Assembly (NCBI GenBank): GCA_004026145.2
Contig: CP034995.1
Span: 2,004,226 to 2,068,225, forward strand
Length of the DNA stretch: 64,000 nt
Reading direction: 5' to 3'
Source: Takifugu bimaculatus
Lineage: Eukaryota > Chordata > Actinopteri > Tetraodontiformes > Tetraodontidae
The notes below the pieces were generated by a model. That model saw only the letters and a program-made list of their open reading frames with translations, had not been told where the DNA came from and did not search any database. Of this stretch, positions 26,501 through 34,700 are shown one piece after another. The translations under genes and the position numbers were made by a program. Position 1 is the stretch's first letter. Every line of letters begins with the position of its first letter.

Positions 26501-28932
26501 GTGTCAATGTGTTGACTATTAAGAAGATGGCAGGTAAAATGTCCTTCTAACCCTTCAATGTTCCTATGTTTTACCAGGTGGGAAATCTCGGTCTGCTCTT
26601 CATGCTGCTCTTTTTCATCTACGCAGCTCTTGGAGTGGAGCTCTTTGGAGAGCTGGGTAAGTTCAGCAGAACTCAATCTTAAACTAAAACACTGAAAATG
26701 ATTATTTCTGTGTAAAGCTGTGTATGTGACCCTGATAAGAGGTTATGAGTCATGATGGATGGAAACTGTAAATGGTTTCAAATCAAAGCCAAAGCCATCT
26801 CACGCCATTTCAACATCCCTTTGTGTGGAAACTTGACCTACAGTAGAAGGATCCGTCCTCTCTGGTGCCACAAGTGCTACACAGGTCGATTCAGTCATCC
26901 GTGCTGGTGGTCTGAAGTGCTTTAGGTCAATGTGGGCCACTCTGAGAATTCTTGACAGGTCAGAATCTAAAAGAGGTCCAGCTGCCTTTGACTTCTGCCT
27001 CCAAGAATTCCTCTATGGAGCCTTGAAAGACTGTTGGTCTTCACCAGCATCAATCAATCATCTTCGGTGTGTTGGAGCCTCCTCCTACAGGCTGTGACTG
27101 AAGTCTCACCCTCTGAACTTCTCCTGTCCTCTTTCAGTGTGTAACGCTGACTACCCCTGTGAGGGAATGAGCCGCCACGCCACCTTTGAGAACTTTGGGA
27201 TGGCTTTCCTCACACTCTTCCAGGTTTCCACTGGTGACAACTGGAATGGCATCATGAAGGTATTCCAGTGTACAGCCAGACTTTTCACCAACATCCAACA
27301 GTCTTCCCTTTTCACCTCATGTCCAGCAGCAGAGCCACCCCACAGATCCAAAACAGGGCTCAGGGGAGTGTTTATCAGCTGAATCTCTCATTCATAGTAA
27401 AGTTATTCCTCCATCTTCTGGAAAACTACATCCCAGATGATATTTAGGAAGGTCAAATAAGGGCTAAGTATCAGGGATGAAGTAGAAGAAGACACTCCAG
27501 TAAAGCCCCAATGACAAGTCTGAAATCGAAATCACTTGATCCCGTTTCTCTCACCTCTCCCTCTCTAATCAGGCACAATTACCTGCTGCTTTGGAAACTG
27601 TATCATAGTTCATTTCCAGCAGAAACTTAATCAGTGATGATGAGGCTCTCAGGATGTGTCGCTGCAGCAGCTCTCCCAATTTCATCAAGGGCTGTTGAAG
27701 AAATATATTAAACGTGAGATAAAGTAACAAACCGGACTAGCCTGTAGAGGTTAGGGTTGGGTGTCATGCTGGTTCCGGGTCACGGACAGTGACCAATATT
27801 TCTTTTTCTCTTTCTTTTTTCTCTCTTCACCTTTGCCTCCCAGGACACCCTGCGAGAATGCCCACCGGGTGGTTCAGGGAGTGACTACAGCTGCCACGCA
27901 GGGCTGCAGTTCATCTCCCCCTTGTACTTTGTATCTTTTGTGCTGACGGCGCAGTTCGTCCTGATCAACGTCGTGGTGGCAGTGCTCATGAAACATCTGG
28001 ACGACTCCAACAAGGAGGCGCAGGAGGATGCAGAGATGGATGCCGAGATCGAGATGGAGCTGGCACAGGGGGGCCTCTGTTGCATGATGGGGGGCATCGG
28101 TGCCATCGCTGGGGCGACAGGCAGTGCTGTGAGTGGGGCCGGCGCTGGTGCAGCCGGGGCAGTCGGAGGTCCGGGCGCGACATCAGATGAAGGAGGAGGT
28201 GGTGGAGCTCACGAGGGACTCGCGCAGCGTCGATGTCGACTCTTCTCTCCAGCTCTGGTAAGAAGAAAAATAATTTATTTTCTATCATCTTACCCGCCTT
28301 CTCCTCAACAAGCTCATCACCTGTGCAAAATGGAGTCGCTGTGAATAGAAAGTTGTTCCTGGTGGATAAATGCTGGATGGTGGAATGGTCACACACATGA
28401 CAGAAGGAGTAGAGGAGAAGATGCTTCTTCTAGGATCTTCTGAGATTTCCCTCCTGTTTGATTGCTGCTGCTAAACATAGAGAATAAGGCCTGTGTTAAC
28501 AGTGTAGGAGCTCAAAACTTGTATTTTCTCATTACATGTTTAAATCTATCACTTGAATGGCTGAAAATGCATATTTAGAAAATGCATTTTGATATAATAC
28601 TCAGTGCAACTAAAGTACCTGATACACCTCATGCCAGCCTCAGGTCATGACCAGATGAGTTCAGAGTGCCACACAGAATCTGGCGCCACAACAAGACAAT
28701 CACAAAATCACGAGTCACCACACTAATGCATTCCAGAAGTAACACTATAGCAGCCACTGATTGTCCCGCTGCCGACTAATGTCCCCTTGGAACCAGCAAA
28801 TCAGCCTCCAAGAACAGGAAAAGATGCATCCCTTCAAGTGTGTGTCTGAATCAGACAACATTCAGAAGTCAAATACACGTGTCAAGGTTCAGCCACTTAC
28901 GACAAAGCTGTTCAACCCATCCCCACATACCA

Positions 28933-28979
<47 letters not shown>

Positions 28980-31719
28980 CACACAGTGATATTAAATGAC
29001 CGCTGTCCCAGCCAGTCTAAAAATACCCTTAGTGGGAGCTTTGGCGTCGATGGCTCATTCGTCAACTCCCAGATTTCTGCAGAGAACATCGATACTGGCC
29101 CGCGTGAAATTACCGTAGCTACAAACGAGAGCAGATATTTTTGGAAGCACGGCAGGGAAAATAATACACGTAAACAAGCGTGAGAGGTGGGGGAGATGGA
29201 TGGGTGTGGGAACTTAATGTGTGCTACCGGTTCAGTATGCCCTGTGCCCAGCTAACGTTTTGTGAAGATACAGTAGATTTTGTTGTAATAATCAATAACT
29301 CACCACTGGAAACACAATAAGACATCAATATTTAATTCCATTAGTTCTTGTCTGTGTCCAGCTGACACCATTGACTCATTGGGCTCAATTTTTGTCCCAA
29401 AATTTTCCTTGGCAGTTTCAGAGTTGGATCTCCTCCTTATGATCATGCAGTTAAGCCCTACCTGTTTGTGGAAGCACCAGCAGATGCGACAAAGCCTCCA
29501 GTTGCATCCCTGAATCCCATTAGCTGCAGCTTTATTCACATTTTTTTGGAAGGATGGATGAGATGTAGAAAAAAACAAAAAGGGAAACTAATGTTTATTT
29601 CTGCCTTTTAACTGAACCCTCCCGTGTTCTTACATGCACACAGTTTGAGCCTAATGAACCCGAGTCTTTTTTTGTACTTTGGCAGGGACTAAAGGAAATT
29701 AACACTGTCATCCATCCCAAAGAGTGGCAGCGAATCCATGTGTGAGAGAGGGGAGGAGGACAGAACAGAAAGATCTGAGTGTGCAAGACTTTGGAGACGA
29801 GGAGTGGGTGGCACACTCCGCCACCATCTCATTGTGCTTATAGCTCATTGTCTGTCAGCCCTCTGGTATTTTTAACCAGGAATGGAGTAAAAAGAAAGAT
29901 GAGACCGAGGAAGGAGCCTTCACATGTCTTCACATTGTCTAAGTCTTCAATCTGATTAGCCTGCAAGAGCTTTATGAGGATTTAAGTGCAAAGTTGGCCT
30001 ATTTTTGCAAGTATTCCGACTGAGAGTTGGATGTTTCCTCCCACGGGTGCAAGAATCCAGGCAGGCTTAATAGAGGTGGAGGAGATAAACATGCATGTTC
30101 TACCGAACATGTGAAGGTGTGAGCAGAGTCACTTTGCCCTTAGCAAAAGGCCAAAGTAGCAAAAGGCCTTAAGTCTGACTCAGAGGGCTTTGAGGAGTTT
30201 TTAAGACTATTAAATCTGTGTCATTTACATTTAAGTGAATCCCCAGTCAGGAGAATCAGTGTCTGGACTCCAGTTATTGATCTGCAGACTTCAGGTTAGA
30301 GAACCTCTGAGAGTCTTTGTCAGCAGTATCTGACCTGAGCTGATGAGACAGTTGAGGAAGTGGCGACTGTTTGACGGCCTTGGATTGGTGTTTCCTGCTG
30401 CCTCACATGCACAAGTCCTCAGAATGACTCCGGGCCTGGAGCCGCTATCAGAGCCTCATCTGTGTTTGCAGTCAGCTCGCCCGATTGCGGCGCTGCAACG
30501 AGGATCTGCAGCAGTCCTTTTAGCTTTTAAGCTGCTTTTCTCGCAATTTGCCATGTTCAGCTTCGTGATTCTTTTGAGTGAACTGAGTGACAGGGACTCC
30601 GACTCACAGTTTCCTTTCTGACAGGAAACACACACTGCTGCAGGAAAAGGAGAACATGGATTCTGGTCGTGCCTTATTAACACTGCCCCCCGCTGCCAGT
30701 CTTTGTGTGTCTGCATACATGTGTAAAATAAGCCACCGACTCAGATCAGACCAGAGCATCATCCAAACATTACCAAATATATTCAACTGTCTGAAGTGCT
30801 TCTAGTACAAAATACCTCTGCAGAGGAAGAGTGTGAGTCACAAAGCTCAAAACACTGGAGGGATTCTTCTTTCACAGAAATAAGACAGGTTCAAGGTATT
30901 TTCCAGGTTTAAAGTGTCTCTTGTTTAGGGGGCCACACCTAAGTATTAACATATCCAGGTTTTAAGAGCAAGAAAAGGCTTCGGACTTGTATTTAGGATC
31001 CAAACCAAAAGCATCAGGGATGTCGGGGGTGAGACACCCAGATGGTTGCACAGAGGGTCAGATAAGGTCATGGCCCCCAGCAAGGCCAAACAGCCTCAGC
31101 CCTCGCTGTGTCTGACAGGACAGCTGGCTTAAACTTTGCTGTCTTCACCTCTCACATGTTTCAAGTCGTGGACATCAGGAAGATCCGGGACTGTGTCCCA
31201 CTTTTACAGAATCTGTAAGCACTGCTTTTGTACCCAAATGGAGAAAAACAAGTACAACAAACAGCATTAAAGCGTGAAAAAAGCTAATCAGTTTCACAGA
31301 GGAGGAAAAATCAACATCCAAAACATCTAAAAGAACCCAGGAGAGCGAGAGCGAGGGTCCCAGAGCATCTGCTGCAGCCACGACAGCCGAGGCTGAGTGA
31401 AGACAGGGAAGAAGAGAGGGGGAAAAGGAAGAGGAAGAGTGACGAAGAGACAGCGCTGACACCCGGGAGAGACAGCGGGAGAGGCGTGAGCAGTGGCCCT
31501 CCTGAGCCGAACTCCAGTGAAGTTTCTTCAGCTCGTGTCTTCTGTTTGCAGTGTCACCCAGCACATGTTTTATTAAGTCTTTCAAGGTTCAAAACCCATT
31601 TGAACCGTGCACGTGCCCCACTCGTCTGCTCCCACCGCATGCACACAACACTTTTACAGAGTTGCTAGTTCATATTTTATTGTTAGAAATATCAATGCTC
31701 TCTCTCTCTCTCTCTCTTT

Positions 31720-31758
<39 letters not shown>

Positions 31759-34700
31759 AGGAGAGCCAGTGGTTGGACAGTGTGTCCCTGTTAATTAAGG
31801 ACTCCTTGGAAGGGGACATGATTGACAACCTCTCTGGTTCCGTTTTCCATCACTACAGTTCTCCTCCTGTCTGCAAGGACTGCAGGAGCCACCCACAGGA
31901 GGTGAGTGGGGCCGTGCACAAGCGTCCACGTGCACGTCCTTGTCTGTCGAATCGTAGCCTGGAAGCTCTTTTCTTGTCCTATTTTGAGCCATTTAGCAAA
32001 TGAGCTTTAATTTCTTTAATTAAGCAGCAGCAGTGAGACCGGGCTGTTTTTCATGATTATGAACAATAATTAGTGGTGATTTTGCTACGCTTTCGTTGCT
32101 GAGAGTGCACATTTGACCCGTCTGTCTGTCTGTTTGTCTGTCTTTTGTGGCCATTTATGTATGTGCATCTGGAATATGTACGGGTGCTCGTGCATGTTGA
32201 CTTAAACAAACATTGTTAATCAAGTGGAATGGAAGTGAAAGCGGGGGTGTGATGAAGGTGCGAGAGGATGGAGGTCAGGGCTAAATGGAGAAGACGGGGA
32301 CACACACATGCGCGCACACACACACACGACTGTTGCCAAGGAGACCAGGAGGCTGCATCCAATTTGAATCCAGCCCCTTATATTGTAATTTGGTAGTTTT
32401 TACTCGTTCTCAAAGTTTCCCGAATAGAAGTCTAAAAGTCACACACACACACACATGCACAAACACACACACCCATGTGTTTTAACCCACAGCATTTTTA
32501 TCTGAAATCACCCTGTTTTTCATAAATAAATTATATCCAGGACAGAGTTGATGCATTCCAATTTTTGTCAGATAGAAAATAGCAACATCCAATACTGGAG
32601 GGCTTAGCTGTCAGAAGTGGCTCCGCTTCTGGAGCCTCCCCCAGCCTCCCTTCATATACTTCAGCCCAGCATTTACAGCCCAAACCAGACAGCTTAACAC
32701 GGCGACCAGTCATCGCGCTTACGCGCATGCAAACACGACACCAAAAAAAGAAAAACCAATTTCAGCACAGGGCAGAGGTGACGCCACGAGTTCTAATATA
32801 CACATGCAATCCCAATCTGAGTGCGTGTGTGTGTGTGCGTGCGCGTGTGTCGAGTCCATCCATGTAATTACTGTTTGAACGAGGGGCTTCTGTGTTTTGA
32901 GGGGAATTGAGGTCAGCTGGGCTTGACAATGTGGAAATGGTGGATCCAGAACTGCGTGAAATCCCAACAAAACCACAGTGGCGGTGCTGCGACATCGCTG
33001 CCCGCTCCATCACAAGCCCGACGAGGTGTCCAACGTGCGTGCGTGTGTGTGTGCGCAGCAGATTAAACTGGCGGAGGTGGAGCAGGCGTCCCTCATGTCG
33101 GAGCAGCTGTCCGACAAGTCGTCCTCTCTGGCGCTGCCTGACGACCTGAGTCTGGACGAGCACAGCAACTACCAGCTGCTGGTCAGGGACAGCCAGGTAC
33201 CCCCGTTCTGATGGCTGGCTTCACTCTTCCTGATCTCGTTCCCGTCACTAACAGTTTCTCTCTCTACCTTTTTCCCATCATGCATTGCCCTCCCAGCAGG
33301 GCAGCAGTGACTCGCACAGCTCGGAGGAGCTGCCAGCTTCCGGGGGCTACAGAGGCCTCCGCCGCTGCAGCTCCGGGAGCGAGGACGGGGACCACGAGAG
33401 GTTTGAGGAGGGCATCCAAGCCGAGGTGGACACGCTGAGCCCAGCGTGCTGCGCAGGTACCAGCGTGCACGTGCATGCTTTAGGTAGCTCCCATCGTGTG
33501 TAACACCCCCTGCTGTGAGCTGCAGGAGAGCAAAATCCTGATCTCACAATTATATTAAATGAATCCTATCTGGGTTACCTTTCACCAATGCGTGATTATC
33601 CTTATCTGTGTTTTCCATGACCCCCTCGCCGGTATGTAAGCGGCTTCATTATGCTTGACTTTGTCATGACATTGATGGTATCTTTTAAAGGAGACAAAGC
33701 TTCTTCCTGGCGCTGTCCCATAAGGACACGTGGAACCTGCTTGATTGACTTCTACTGGAATTAAAACAGTGATAAATGAGATGTTGAACTTATATAGGGT
33801 CCCCCTATATGAGCCTGGTCCTGCTCAGGGTTTCTTCCTGTTAAAGGGGAGTTTTTCCTTGCCACTGTTGCTTGTTGGGGGTCAGGCCCTGGGATTCTGT
33901 AAAGCGCCTAGAAACAATTCTGATTGTAACAGACGCTATATATAAATAAAGATTGATTGATCACCCGCCCATTGTTAACAAGCTTTCTTTAAAAGTTAAA
34001 TATTTATATATAAAATATATATATTTATATTTATATATATATTAAAGTAAAAGTATAGATGCTGTGTTCAGTGACCCGGAATAAGAGCTGATTGACTGAA
34101 ACATCAGGACCCCTTCCAGATGGAGATGGACGGAGCTGCGGTGCAGACGCTGGTGGGTCTTCACCTTTGTTCCGCACACCAGCGGAGGTCATCCACCCAT
34201 CAGCTGCCGCTCACCCGGGTGGCCCAGAGGACACCAGTAGTCCCGGAGACAGAGAGCCTCCCCAGCTGGCTTCACCGCCTCCCTCCTCCGCTCACCTGGA
34301 CCAAACTGCCAACCCTTGACCTCAGCAGGTATTCCAGACGGACGAGCTGACGCCTGTTTGTCAGGACGGATGGATGATCAGGAGCTGACATCTCCGTCTC
34401 TGGGGGGCATGTGGTCTCCTGATGGGACATCATTACGCAGTGAACTTTATTGTCCTATCAGAGAGCTGAGTTAGAATGAGATTTCAGAGGGTCCAAATCT
34501 AAGGCCGCAGAAGCTGCAACCTGAAGAAAATCCTGCTAATTAATTACCAACTGTTCACTTTTGAAATCTCACTGTAACGGTGCCGCAGCATTGATGATGA
34601 TCCCAGGGTTGGTGCTTGAGTAGCACCTACAGATCCATATTGGGCTGCTCAGAACTGGAGAATGCACTGCAATGATTAAAATGGCGTGAAATCATTTCTA

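Noticed and set aside
34317..34319. TGA in exon 29 as a selenocysteine codon
   Set aside because: Calcium channels are not selenoproteins and no reason for a SECIS element is visible.
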